Shown here: piece after piece, positions 7,946 to 16,146 of the stretch | Layout of the letters: each line of letters begins with the position of its first letter | Position numbering within the stretch: position 1 is the first letter of the stretch | NCBI RefSeq assembly: GCF_900115865.1 | Contig: NZ_FOXY01000010.1 | Span: 1-64,000 of the forward strand | Length of the DNA stretch: 64,000 bases | Source of the DNA: Donghicola eburneus | GTDB taxonomy: Bacteria > Pseudomonadota > Alphaproteobacteria > Rhodobacterales > Rhodobacteraceae | Reading direction: 5' to 3' | Notes under the pieces: generated by a model | The model's database searches: none | What the model saw: the letters and a program-made list of their open reading frames with translations, nothing else | Told to the model about the DNA's origin: nothing | Program-made: the position numbers and the translations under genes

Positions 7946-9157
7946 TCAGGCAAATTCGATATAATCCCAAATCTGCGAGTATATGACGGGAGTATCGAAG
8001 GCCAGTGTGATCGCGTCGCCAGTATCCTCGAAGCCAATCCCAAAGTTCCAACTTTCCGTGTCCTGAACGATGTGAATGTTTTGCGCGGCCATCGCGGCTT
8101 CGATCTCCTCCGCCGTCGCGGTGGATGTATCGATATCGACCCCGAACCCTTGAAGCCGGAGCTTGTCACCGCCGGTTTTGTCCATGCTGACCAAGTCGGT
8201 GCCACCGGCTACCCCCTTCTTGAAGATGAACAGATCAGCGCCGCTTCCGCCCCACATGTAGTCATCGCCGCGCCCGTCGATGAGCGTGTCATCGCCAAAA
8301 CTGCCCGAGAGTCTGTCGTCGCCGCCGCCACCAATCAACCTGTCATTGCCAGCGCCGCCCTGAACATTGTCCGAGCCTGCGCCACCGGACAAGACATCCC
8401 GGCCGTCACCGCCCACCATGCTGTCATTGCCACTGCCACCGGTCAGGCGGTCGTTCCCGTCTTCGCCGCGCAAGGTATCGTGCCCGCTGCCTCCGGACAG
8501 CTTGTCCTTGCCCGCGCCGCCTTCGATAGTGTCTTTGCCGGCCTGACCGAACAGCTTGTCATTTCCGCTGCCGCCATAAATCTCGTCATTGCCTTTGCCG
8601 CCTTTCAGAACGTCGCGTCCGCCAAGGCCCTCGATAACGTCATCCTGATTGGTGCCGTAATAGCGGTCTCGCCCACTCGTGCCTTCCCAGCCTCCTTCGA
8701 CGGCGAACTCACCGTTGACCAAGGGGGACAGGGAAACCAGATCTTGTTCGGTCCAGCTCTCGACAAAGTCCTGTACTGTCGGCCCTTCGCCGTTGAAGTC
8801 GATCAGGATGCGGTATTGCGCGGGTGCGAGGATGTGGACCTCTTCGATCTGAAGATCGGCAGTGCTCTCGACCCAGGTCTGGTTTTGCCCGAGTTCGGCC
8901 AGCGTCAGCGGCTCTGGCCAGTCGCCGTAAAAATCAGCTGTGACTGATCCAGTTGCCGCGCTGTAATAGGTCAGTCGGAATGCGCCCTCGGGAATGGCGC
9001 TTGGTTGAACCATCTCCGCCTGACCGGACAACATATTGTCCGTGGACCAATTTAGATCAAAAATTGCCCCGCCCCCTGCAAAGAATTGCAAATCGACATC
9101 GGCAAATGTGTATTCGATCAGACCATTCAGGTCGGTCAGCGTGACCTCGACTGTCAT
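7946..9157 (-). CDS. RTX calcium-binding protein (hemolysin-type repeats)
   Basis: A 403-aa protein with no Sec signal peptide. Residues 1-165 are an unrecognised N-terminal domain. Residues about 168-320 consist of nonapeptide RTX repeats of the GGxGxDxLx kind (GGRDVLKGG, GGSGNDKLFGQ, GGAGKDKLSGG, GGDGRDVLSGG and so on), which form calcium-binding beta-rolls. The rest ends with a hydrophobic TPVIYSQIWDYIEFA tail. RTX proteins are normally exported by type I secretion through an uncleaved C-terminal signal; no ABC exporter is nearby. The N-terminal domain gives no enzymatic clue. It is convergent with the P-loop gene and divergent from the flagellin gene. Confidence 0.8.
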   Translation of the reverse strand: MTVEVTLTDLNGLIEYTFADVDLQFFAGGGAIFDLNWSTDNMLSGQAEMVQPSAIPEGAFRLTYYSAATGSVTADFYGDWPEPLTLAELGQNQTWVESTADLQIEEVHILAPAQYRILIDFNGEGPTVQDFVESWTEQDLVSLSPLVNGEFAVEGGWEGTSGRDRYYGTNQDDVIEGLGGRDVLKGGKGNDEIYGGSGNDKLFGQAGKDTIEGGAGKDKLSGGSGHDTLRGEDGNDRLTGGSGNDSMVGGDGRDVLSGGAGSDNVQGGAGNDRLIGGGGDDRLSGSFGDDTLIDGRGDDYMWGGSGADLFIFKKGVAGGTDLVSMDKTGGDKLRLQGFGVDIDTSTATAEEIEAAMAAQNIHIVQDTESWNFGIGFEDTGDAITLAFDTPVIYSQIWDYIEFA

Positions 9158-9390
9158 GGGGGCGTATCCTGTCCAAGAGGGTTAACTGAGCAATCCTTAA
9201 GCGCGTTTTCTCGATACCGGTATGCTGGTTTTCCTGTAGTCAGAGTTAACCTTTCCCAGCCCAACGGCTGGCTTTGACCTCTGAAAGACAGGCGCGGCGA
9301 GTGAAAATAATTCTAAACATTTTCTTAAATGAGCCCGTTCCACTCGATAGCGACCAGTTTACACGCGGCGCATGCAGGGGAGTTTAGGCC

Positions 9391-10887
9391 ATGATCAAAG
9401 CAGGTTCGACGGGGGCAGTGAATGCCGCTCTGAACGCGATTTCTGCAGCAGATCAGGAGCGACAGAGATCGATGCAAGCTCTGACGACCGGATCGCGGAT
9501 CAACAAGGCGGGCGATGACGTCGCAGGCGTATCCGGCGCGGCCAAACTGCGAGGCGAGATCGTGGCGGTGAAGCAGGGCATACGCAATATCGGGGACTTC
9601 GGCGGCTTTCTGGAAACGGCTGAATCGATCCATACCGGTGCCATCGATATTTTGCAGAACATGCGGGTTCTGGCTTTGCAGTCCGCGAATGGGGTCAATT
9701 CCTCGGATGAACGCTTTTCGTTGAACGACAGCGCACGGAATTTGTTGACCCAATATCGCGAGGAAACGTCTGGCGGCAATCTGGCGGCACGTTTCTTGGT
9801 CGACGGGTCCTTTTCTGACAAACAGCTGACCTTGGGCGCTGGCGATGACCGAAATCTGAACATCAGCATCCGTTCGATTCAGATGCCTGACATTGGCGAA
9901 TTTCGCGTGGGCACCGAAGCGTCGATTTCCTTTACGACTGGCGCCGGCGAGGCAGCGGGGCCGATCCAAGGCGGGGCGTCGTTCCGCGTAGATAGTGCGG
10001 GGCGCAGCGCGACAGTGAGTCTGGACGCGGGCATGTCAGCGCGCGATTTGGGGGACAAACTGCGCGTGGGTGCTGGCGAAGCCTTGCAGGCCTCTGGTGT
10101 CGGCTTGGTGGCGTCGACGCAAGTCGAGGTCAGTTCGTTGGCCGCTGGCACTTTTGGGTTTTCGCTCAATGGCGTTCAAATTGCGGGTGTCGTTGATGGA
10201 GGCGGGGATTTGTCCAACATCGGCGCCCTGATCAATTCCAAGTCGAACCAAACCGGCGTCACGGCAAGTTTGGACTCCGACAAGACCACGATGACGTTGA
10301 CCGATGCTATGGGTGACAACATTCGCCTGTCTAACTTTGAAAGCGCCAATGGCGCGCGCCTGCAGTTGACTGCGCTCGAAGGGGACGGCGTTGCGGCAGG
10401 AGCGACCAGCGGCATTCATCTCGGCGTGCTGGAAAGCGGCGGCAATCTAGGGGCCACGATCACGGGCCAGCTCAATCTGGTCGGGAACGAGAACATCAGC
10501 ATTTCCCAAGACACCAACACGGCTGCGGGGCAGGGCTTTGCTGAAGCGGGGCTGAAGAACAGCAGCTTCAGCAGCCTAGGAGATATCGACCTGACCTCGA
10601 CCGAAGGCGCGCTCAAAGCGGTGTCGATCATCGACAACTCCATTGCCCGCGTCGAAACCGGACGGGGCAAGCTGGGTGCGACGCAGAACACTCTAGAGGC
10701 ACTGACTCGCAGCTTTGGACGTCTACGCAGCAATCTAGAGGCCAGCCATTCCCACATCATGGACGTCAACATGGTGCAGGAGGTCAGCCAGTTTGCCCAA
10801 AGCCGGATCATTATGAACGCGGCTCAGGCGATGCTCAGCCAAGGGATGAAGGTCCAATCAGGTTTCCTTGGCCTCCTGCGCAGCTAG
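9391..10887 (+). CDS. Flagellin-like protein
   Basis: A 498-aa protein with the two conserved flagellin ends and a variable centre. The N-terminal D0/D1 helices (residues 1-140) contain LTTGSRINKAGDDVAGVSGA, equivalent to the usual LSTGKRINSAKDDAAG box, and LQNMRVLALQSANG. The C-terminal helix holds GATQNTLEALTRSFGRLRSN and the closing MNAAQAMLSQGM. The central 200-400 region is beta-rich and glycine-rich, as in surface-exposed domains. GGGGAG precedes the ATG. No other flagellar gene is in the window, so it is an orphan. It may be an alternative filament subunit or a hook-associated relative; the length fits flagellin better. Confidence 0.75.
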   Translation: MIKAGSTGAVNAALNAISAADQERQRSMQALTTGSRINKAGDDVAGVSGAAKLRGEIVAVKQGIRNIGDFGGFLETAESIHTGAIDILQNMRVLALQSANGVNSSDERFSLNDSARNLLTQYREETSGGNLAARFLVDGSFSDKQLTLGAGDDRNLNISIRSIQMPDIGEFRVGTEASISFTTGAGEAAGPIQGGASFRVDSAGRSATVSLDAGMSARDLGDKLRVGAGEALQASGVGLVASTQVEVSSLAAGTFGFSLNGVQIAGVVDGGGDLSNIGALINSKSNQTGVTASLDSDKTTMTLTDAMGDNIRLSNFESANGARLQLTALEGDGVAAGATSGIHLGVLESGGNLGATITGQLNLVGNENISISQDTNTAAGQGFAEAGLKNSSFSSLGDIDLTSTEGALKAVSIIDNSIARVETGRGKLGATQNTLEALTRSFGRLRSNLEASHSHIMDVNMVQEVSQFAQSRIIMNAAQAMLSQGMKVQSGFLGLLRS

Positions 10888-10898
10888 GCGCGTTTGGG

Positions 10899-11681
10899 TC
10901 AGTTGATGGGCGAGAGCAGGGCAGGCTCGGTCACGATCTGACGCACGCCGTGAGAGTGATCTTCGTTAAATTTGTTCTCTTCGGCCCATGCGTGCAGCGA
11001 CGTGATGTCGACCCGTGCACATGTTGGACGAACCGACCACGTGACCTGCAGCGGCGAGCATTCTTGTTGAGAATACTTTGGACCCGTGGTCGAGCCTGCA
11101 AACACCACTGGTTGCCCAGTGTCCGTGGGCAGAGTGTCAGGCTGGTGTAGGCCGTCTACGACTTTGCCGTGGTAGTCATAGGTCCGGAAATCTGCCGCAT
11201 AGGGATCATTCACCACCAGAAAGACCTGAGCTTCGACCCGCAGTTGAGGATTGGCGCAGGCAGGGCTCATACAGGACCCTAGTCCTTCGCCGGGGGACAC
11301 GTCGCAGGAGGAGTAGACCCAGTGCACCTCGATCGTGTCGCCGGGTTTGACACCGCCAAAGGGGCCGTGCCCATCAAAGGGGTCCTCGCGTTCCTGCGCC
11401 GTCAGCTCTTCGGTGTCATTGCACTTCCATCCGCCATGGGTGCCCTTACCGGCGGCAATCGCAAAGCCGGGGCCCTTGTGCTCGGCGTTGGTGTGGGTGT
11501 GAATGTTGCACAGGTTCAGATCAGACGCGGGTGGGGCCAGATTGAACAGACGGGGATTGCTGCCCGTGGTCTGGGTAATGTCGCGCGGCGTTTGCGGGCC
11601 GTAGCCGGTGCAGATATCAGCGGCCATGCCGGTTGCAGGCCACAGTGTTACGATCGCAGCACAAATCAGGCGTCGGTTCAT
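10899..11681 (-). CDS. Putative delta-class carbonic anhydrase, periplasmic
   Basis: A 260-aa exported protein. The ATG at 11681 (MNRRLICAAIVTLWPATGMA) starts a Sec signal peptide cut after AMA and has GGGGAGAG upstream; a longer frame to 11759 is less likely. The mature part has LNLCNIHTHTNAEHKGPGF, a His-rich segment resembling the zinc site of the diatom-type (delta) carbonic anhydrase family, then IEVHWVYSSCD with a further His, and several paired cysteines suited to the periplasm. If the assignment is right it hydrates CO2 in the periplasm. The family call is from motif memory, not a search. It is convergent with the flagellin gene, 11 bases apart. Confidence 0.6.
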   Translation of the reverse strand: MNRRLICAAIVTLWPATGMAADICTGYGPQTPRDITQTTGSNPRLFNLAPPASDLNLCNIHTHTNAEHKGPGFAIAAGKGTHGGWKCNDTEELTAQEREDPFDGHGPFGGVKPGDTIEVHWVYSSCDVSPGEGLGSCMSPACANPQLRVEAQVFLVVNDPYAADFRTYDYHGKVVDGLHQPDTLPTDTGQPVVFAGSTTGPKYSQQECSPLQVTWSVRPTCARVDITSLHAWAEENKFNEDHSHGVRQIVTEPALLSPIN

Positions 11682-11804
11682 TCGGTCTCTCCCCGTCCAA
11701 AGCGGTGCGCTGAGTTTCGTCAGCGCTTTGCGGAAACCTAGGGGAGAGGTCGTGAGCATTTCGTTACCAACCCCGCAGAACTGCGGGAATGGTTAATGGC
11801 GCCC

Positions 11805-12989
11805 TTAGTCAAACGACCGAATGGTGTCTGCCAGACGCTTGGCGCCCTCGCTCAGCTTCTCGGGGGTGTTGAGCGTAAAGTTAATGCGGATACCTGATTG
11901 GTCCTTGCCCTCTGGGTCAAACACGCTGCTGGGCGAGATGCAGACGCCATAGTCCAGACAGCGGCGCATCAGTTGCTCGGTCTGGATTGCGGGGTCTTTG
12001 ACCTTGGCCCAGACGAACATGCCGCCGCAGGGTTTTTCCCACGTCAGGTGGTCGCTCAGATGCTTTTCCAACGCGGCACACAGGGCATCGCGGCGCGCGC
12101 GATATAGTGCCAGAACACGCGGCAGAGCGTTATCGGCGACACCTTCCTCATAGGCCTTGGCAGCGGTCATCTGGCAGACGCCGCTGCTGAACATGTCGGA
12201 CCCTTGTTTCGCGGTCGCCAAGGCTTCGATCATCTCGGGCGCGGCGATGATCCAACCGATGCGCAGGCCGGGGGCCAGCTCTTTGGAAACTGTGCCGACG
12301 TAGATGACAGGGCCGCTGTAGGGGGTGCCGTCGCCGCTGAGTTCCAGCAGGGTCGGCAGGGGGTCGCTGTCGTAATAGAGCTTGCCGTAGGGGTCGTCTT
12401 CGATCAGCCAAGCGCCGGTCTTCTGGGCGGCTGCCAGCAATTCCTTGCGCTGCTCCAGACCGACCAAACGACCACTGGGGTTCGAGAAATTCGGGACCGT
12501 GTAGGCGAACTGCGCGCCGGTCATATCCTGAACCGGATCGAAATCCGCGGCTTCTAGGATCATGGGTTGGTATTCCGGCGTGCGGGGGCGCCACGCGTCC
12601 AGGGCTCCAAGATAGGTCGGGCTTTGGGCGGCGATCTTCTGGCCGGGGTTCAGCAGGACCTGACCGATCAGGCTCAGGGCTTGGGTGCCGCCGGTGGTGA
12701 CCAGTACGTTGTCGCGGGTCAGCGGTACGTTGTCGGTGCTGTATCGCTTGGCCAGCACGTCGCGCAAATAGGGCAGACCGGGCACGGGGCTGTAGGTCAT
12801 TGTCTCGGTCGGGTATTCGCGCACCACGCGGCCCGAAATCTCGGCGATTTCTTCGACGGGCCAGACATCGGGCGAAGGCAGGCCTCCGCCAAGGTTGATC
12901 AGGCCAGGAATTTGGCCTGCGGACAGAAATACGGAGATCACATCGTTCGTGTCGTTCAGCCAGCTGGCAAATGGGGCGCGATCGGTCAT
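11805..12989 (-). CDS. PLP-dependent aminotransferase, class I/II
   Basis: A 394-aa fold-type I aminotransferase of the MocR/2-aminoadipate type. Visible are LGGGLPSPDVWPVEE near residue 30, TTGGTQALSLIGQ near 100, NFSNPSGR near 178 (PLP-binding Asn), EDDPYGKLYY near 208 (the Asp and Tyr that contact the pyridine ring) and the Schiff-base lysine in TVSKELAPGLRIGW near 245. A C-terminal arginine in SGIRINFTL binds the substrate carboxylate. I chose MTDRAPFAS at 12989; upstream codons to 13136 overlap a hairpin and look non-coding. The amino donor is unknown. Confidence 0.85.
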   Translation of the reverse strand: MTDRAPFASWLNDTNDVISVFLSAGQIPGLINLGGGLPSPDVWPVEEIAEISGRVVREYPTETMTYSPVPGLPYLRDVLAKRYSTDNVPLTRDNVLVTTGGTQALSLIGQVLLNPGQKIAAQSPTYLGALDAWRPRTPEYQPMILEAADFDPVQDMTGAQFAYTVPNFSNPSGRLVGLEQRKELLAAAQKTGAWLIEDDPYGKLYYDSDPLPTLLELSGDGTPYSGPVIYVGTVSKELAPGLRIGWIIAAPEMIEALATAKQGSDMFSSGVCQMTAAKAYEEGVADNALPRVLALYRARRDALCAALEKHLSDHLTWEKPCGGMFVWAKVKDPAIQTEQLMRRCLDYGVCISPSSVFDPEGKDQSGIRINFTLNTPEKLSEGAKRLADTIRSFD

Positions 12990-13038
12990 CGGAGGTGTCT
13001 TTCGGTTTTGTCTGTGTCGGGGTGGTCCCTGAAAGCAA

Positions 13039-13062
13039 ATGCCACCCGTTTCGGGGTGGCAT
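13039..13062 (-). terminator. Terminator after metG
   Basis: ATGCCACCC (13039-13047) pairs with GGGTGGCAT (13054-13062) around GTTTCG. On the minus strand the stem is followed by TTTGCTTT, so it can end metG transcription before the aminotransferase gene. Confidence 0.7.
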
Positions 13063-13086
13063 CGCGTTTTGGTCTGGTGGGCGCCC

Positions 13087-14796
13087 TTAGTCGCGGGTGC
13101 CTGCGAAACGCTGCTGCCACTCTTCGCGCTGATCATCGCTGATCTTGCCGAAAAGGTTGTCGGGCACGGAAAAGGCGTGACCGGCGGGCAGGCGCTTGAC
13201 CGCGTCGGCGGCGCTGCCGGGCCATTCGGCGTCGACCTTCATTGCGGTTAGCAGCGTGTCAGCAGCATCGGGGATAAAGGGCGCGGACAGCACAGCATAG
13301 AGCGGGATCAGGTTCAGGGCGAAACGCACCTGACCGGCAGCCTTTTCGGGGTCCTCCTTGAAGGTCGACCAAGGCGCGGCCTCTTGCAGGTACTCGTTGC
13401 CCATGACCCAGATCGCACGCAGGGCACCGGCGGCCTTGCGGACTTCTTTGTCTTCCATGAACTGCTCGTAAGCGCGGATGTTCGCTTCGAGTTGGTCTAT
13501 AAAGGCCTGATCCACGGGCAACTCGTCGCCACCTGCGGGAACCTCTTCGCCGAATTTGGAACGGCAGAACTTGGTGACTCGGCTGACAAAGTTCCCCAGC
13601 ACGTCGGCAAGGTCTTTGTTCACCGAGGCTTGGAAGTTCTCCCACGTGAATTCGCTGTCCGAGGATTCCGGGGCGTGGCTTAGCAGCCACCAGCGCCAGT
13701 AGTCGGCGGGCAGAATGTCCAGCGCCTGATCCATGAACACGCCGCGCCCGCGCGAGGTGCTGAACTGGCCGCCATCATAGTTCAGGTAGTTGAACGATTT
13801 GATGTAATCCACCAGCTTCCACGGCTCGCCCGAGCCCAGAATGGTCGCGGGGAAGGACAGGGTGTGGAACGGCACGTTATCCTTGCCCATGAACTGGGTG
13901 TAGGTCACGTCGTCCGCGCCCTTGTCGGTGCGCCACCAGCGCTCCCAGTCGGTGCCTTTGCCCGCATCGACCCATTCCTGACCGCACGCGATGTATTCGA
14001 TCGGCGCGTCGAACCAGACGTAGAAGACCTTGCCTTCCATGCCGTCCCAGTCCTGATCGCCCTTCTTGACCGGAATACCCCAGTCCAGATCGCGGGTGAT
14101 GCCGCGGTCCTGCAGGCCGTCACCGTCGTTCAGCCATTTTTTGGCGATCGAGGTGGTCAGCACGGGCCAGCCCTCGCGGGTGTCGATCCACTCTTCTAGT
14201 TGGTCCTTCATCTGGCTTTGGCACAGATACAGGTGCTTGGTCTCGCGCATCTCCAGATCGGTCGAGCCCGAGATGGTCGAGTGCGGATTGATCAGGTCCA
14301 CAGGGTCCAGCTGCTTGGTGCAGTTGTCGCACTGATCGCCGCGCGCGCTGTCAAAGCCGCAGTTCGGGCAGGTGCCCTCAATATACCGGTCGGGCAGGAA
14401 GCGGCCATCGGCGTGGCTGTACATCTGCGTCTCGCTGACTTCACGGATCAGGCCCTGTTCCGCCAGACGGCCTGCGAAATGCTGGGTCAGCTTGTGGTTC
14501 GCGTCCGAGGACGAGCGGCCAAAGTGGTCGAACGACAGGCGGAAGCCCTCGGCGATTTTGGCCTGAACCTCGTGCATTTCGGCGCAATATTCGGCGACGG
14601 GCTTACCGGCCTTGGCGGCGGCCAGCTCGGCGGGGGTGCCGTGTTCGTCGGTGGCGCACAGGAACAGAACCTCGTTGCCGCGGCCGCGCTGGTAGCGGGC
14701 GAACAGGTCCGCCGGCAGCTGGCTGCCCACAAGGTTGCCAAGGTGTTTGATGCCGTTGATGTACGGAATGGCCGAAGTGATCAGGTGCCGTGCCAT
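13087..14796 (-). CDS. metG: Methionine--tRNA ligase
   Basis: A 569-aa class I aminoacyl-tRNA synthetase charging tRNA-Met. The ATG at 14796 opens [21 protein letters not shown], where the HIGH signature appears as HLGN. A zinc knuckle CPNC...CDNC lies near residues 140-160. The Rossmann core contains [12 protein letters not shown] near 260. The KMSKS loop reads QFSTSRG near 340, without the usual second lysine. The C-terminal alpha-bundle anticodon-binding domain follows ([18 protein letters not shown]); there is no C-terminal dimerisation domain. Residues encoded upstream of 14796 look non-coding. It is preceded by the ImuA-like gene in the same direction, 86 bases away. Confidence 0.95.
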   Translation of the reverse strand: MARHLITSAIPYINGIKHLGNLVGSQLPADLFARYQRGRGNEVLFLCATDEHGTPAELAAAKAGKPVAEYCAEMHEVQAKIAEGFRLSFDHFGRSSSDANHKLTQHFAGRLAEQGLIREVSETQMYSHADGRFLPDRYIEGTCPNCGFDSARGDQCDNCTKQLDPVDLINPHSTISGSTDLEMRETKHLYLCQSQMKDQLEEWIDTREGWPVLTTSIAKKWLNDGDGLQDRGITRDLDWGIPVKKGDQDWDGMEGKVFYVWFDAPIEYIACGQEWVDAGKGTDWERWWRTDKGADDVTYTQFMGKDNVPFHTLSFPATILGSGEPWKLVDYIKSFNYLNYDGGQFSTSRGRGVFMDQALDILPADYWRWWLLSHAPESSDSEFTWENFQASVNKDLADVLGNFVSRVTKFCRSKFGEEVPAGGDELPVDQAFIDQLEANIRAYEQFMEDKEVRKAAGALRAIWVMGNEYLQEAAPWSTFKEDPEKAAGQVRFALNLIPLYAVLSAPFIPDAADTLLTAMKVDAEWPGSAADAVKRLPAGHAFSVPDNLFGKISDDQREEWQQRFAGTRD

Positions 14797-14882
14797 GAGG
14801 TGCCCCCAGAATTCTGTTGTCCGGCCTCCCTTAGCGCATGAGGCTGCGGTGTTCCAGCAGAACTGGCGCTTGTGTGCCGGGC

Positions 14883-15497
14883 CTAGTCTGCCCCAGTGGT
14901 GGGCGTCAGGATCAGTGCCCCGCTGTGGTCCCGCGCCATGGTCCAACTGGCGGGGGCGGCCATACGGGCGCGCACACGGTCCAGCCGCCACGCCGGATGA
15001 CCCGAGGGCAGAGGGGTCACCTGCCAGCGCGTCTCGACCCCCGGTGCGCCGCCCCGTTCGGGGGTCAGCAGGATGCCAATGGGGGCTTCGGCGCCTTTCT
15101 GCGCGCCGCGCTCGGCGGCCAGATGCAGACGGCGGATCGGGGTCAGTTCGGGGATTTCGCTGACCTCACTGATGACCGCCGAAACCGCGCCACTATCGAG
15201 CGCCTCTTCCATGGCCCACAGGATGTCGCGGGTCTGGCCTGCCTTGACCGTCAGGATGCGGGTCGGGTCGCACCAGGGTCCCAGGCCGGGGGCGAAGAGC
15301 GTTTCGGTGCTCCATGCAGGTTTGATCCACATGACTGGCCCGCTGGTCCGTCCCGCCCATTCCAGCGCGAAGACCCAGCGCGCCGCACCGCAGATTTCAT
15401 GCACGCGCGCCCGCGCCACCCGCAGTCCGCCTGCGAGGGTCAATTCCGGACCGTCCCGATGGGGCCGCCGGTCCAAGAGATGGGCCTGATTCACCAT
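14883..15497 (-). CDS. ImuA-like protein (SOS mutagenesis accessory)
   Basis: A 204-aa protein similar in layout to the short ImuA proteins of Rhodobacteraceae: [17 protein letters not shown] near residue 28, [10 protein letters not shown] near 53, a RecA-like core with [21 protein letters not shown] near 90, [14 protein letters not shown] near 120 and the C-terminal [15 protein letters not shown] complete Walker A motif is not seen. ImuA normally works with ImuB and DnaE2 in error-prone translesion synthesis; neither is adjacent. A perfect GTTC-N7-GTTC LexA-type box lies 14 bp upstream of the ATG, which independently supports an SOS role. Identification is by pattern and not by search. Confidence 0.65.
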   Translation of the reverse strand: MVNQAHLLDRRPHRDGPELTLAGGLRVARARVHEICGAARWVFALEWAGRTSGPVMWIKPAWSTETLFAPGLGPWCDPTRILTVKAGQTRDILWAMEEALDSGAVSAVISEVSEIPELTPIRRLHLAAERGAQKGAEAPIGILLTPERGGAPGVETRWQVTPLPSGHPAWRLDRVRARMAAPASWTMARDHSGALILTPTTGAD

Positions 15498-15510
15498 GTC
15501 CCCATTTTAT

Positions 15511-15525
15511 GTTCCTATTTTGTTC
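15511..15525. promoter_or_regulatory. LexA (SOS) box upstream of the ImuA-like gene
   Basis: GTTC-CTATTTT-GTTC is a perfect copy of the alphaproteobacterial LexA direct repeat GTTC-N7-GTTC, 14 bp before the start codon at 15497, where bound LexA would block the promoter. Confidence 0.8.
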
Positions 15526-15617
15526 CGTAAAGGTATTCTATCGTTTGGGCAGTTTGTGATGTGCTGGAACGCGGCTAGGCTGCTGACAGAAGAGACATGA
15601 TAAAGGGAGGAGATATC

Positions 15618-16043
15618 ATGACCCGATTACTATGCGCCTTGGCGATCACCTGCATGGCCCTCTGGGGCCAGCTGGCCGAAGCTGGAGAGAAGATGAAAGT
15701 TGTTTACCACGTCGCTGACGCGGAGAAGGTCGGCTTTGCCCTTGGCAATATGGCCAACCACATCAAGGGCGCAGGCGGCCCAGAAAATGTGGAAATCGTG
15801 TTGGTCGTCCACGGTCCCGCGCTCAAGGCATTTCACGATGGCGTCGACGCTAATCCCAAGGTGCTGGAGCGTTTGACCGCCCTTCAGGGCAATGGCGTTA
15901 CCTTTGAGGCCTGCGGCAACACCATGAACGCGCAATCGGTGTCCTTGGATGACCTGATGCCCAACTTCACCCGCCGCGACGAAGGCGGGGTGGTCCGCAT
16001 CGCGGATTTGCAGTCCCAAGGCTACATCTACATCCGTCCATAA
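15618..16043 (+). CDS. DsrE/DsrF-like family protein, periplasmic
   Basis: A 141-aa secreted protein. The ATG at 15618 follows GGGAGGAGATATC and opens a signal peptide (MTRLLCALAITCMALWGQLAEA). The mature part has the DsrE-like alpha/beta fold: KVVYHVADAEKVGFALGNMANHI, ENVEIVLVVHGPALKAF, GVTFEACGNTMNA and a C-terminal IADLQSQGYIYIRP. The Cys in FEACGNTM is at the usual position for sulfur-relay cysteines of this fold, but exported members have no settled function. It is monocistronic with strong hairpins behind it. Confidence 0.75.
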   Translation: MTRLLCALAITCMALWGQLAEAGEKMKVVYHVADAEKVGFALGNMANHIKGAGGPENVEIVLVVHGPALKAFHDGVDANPKVLERLTALQGNGVTFEACGNTMNAQSVSLDDLMPNFTRRDEGGVVRIADLQSQGYIYIRP

Positions 16044-16046
16044 CAT

Positions 16047-16105
16047 TGCATTCCCATGATACGGGAAATGCAGGCGCCCCCCTTGAGTTTCCCAAGCGGG
16101 GGCGC
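16047..16105 (+). terminator. Double hairpin after the DsrE-like gene
   Basis: TGCATTCCC/GGGAAATGCA (16047-16072, one bulge) is followed by GCGCCCCC/GGGGGCGC (16074-16105). There is no strong T-run, so the pair may stabilise the mRNA end as well as terminate. Confidence 0.5.
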
Positions 16106-16146
16106 ATGTTTGCATCCAAGTTATTGCAAAGACAAAGGACTATCTG

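Noticed and set aside
8341-8680. Short imperfect tandem DNA repeats, at first sight a CRISPR-like array
   Set aside because: They are the coding repeats of the RTX nonapeptides on the minus strand, 27 bases apart and without conserved spacers.
9158-9390. CtrA-type site between the RTX and flagellin genes
   Set aside because: Several TTAA half-sites occur, but none is paired at the 6-7 base spacing required; the closest pair is 11 bases apart.
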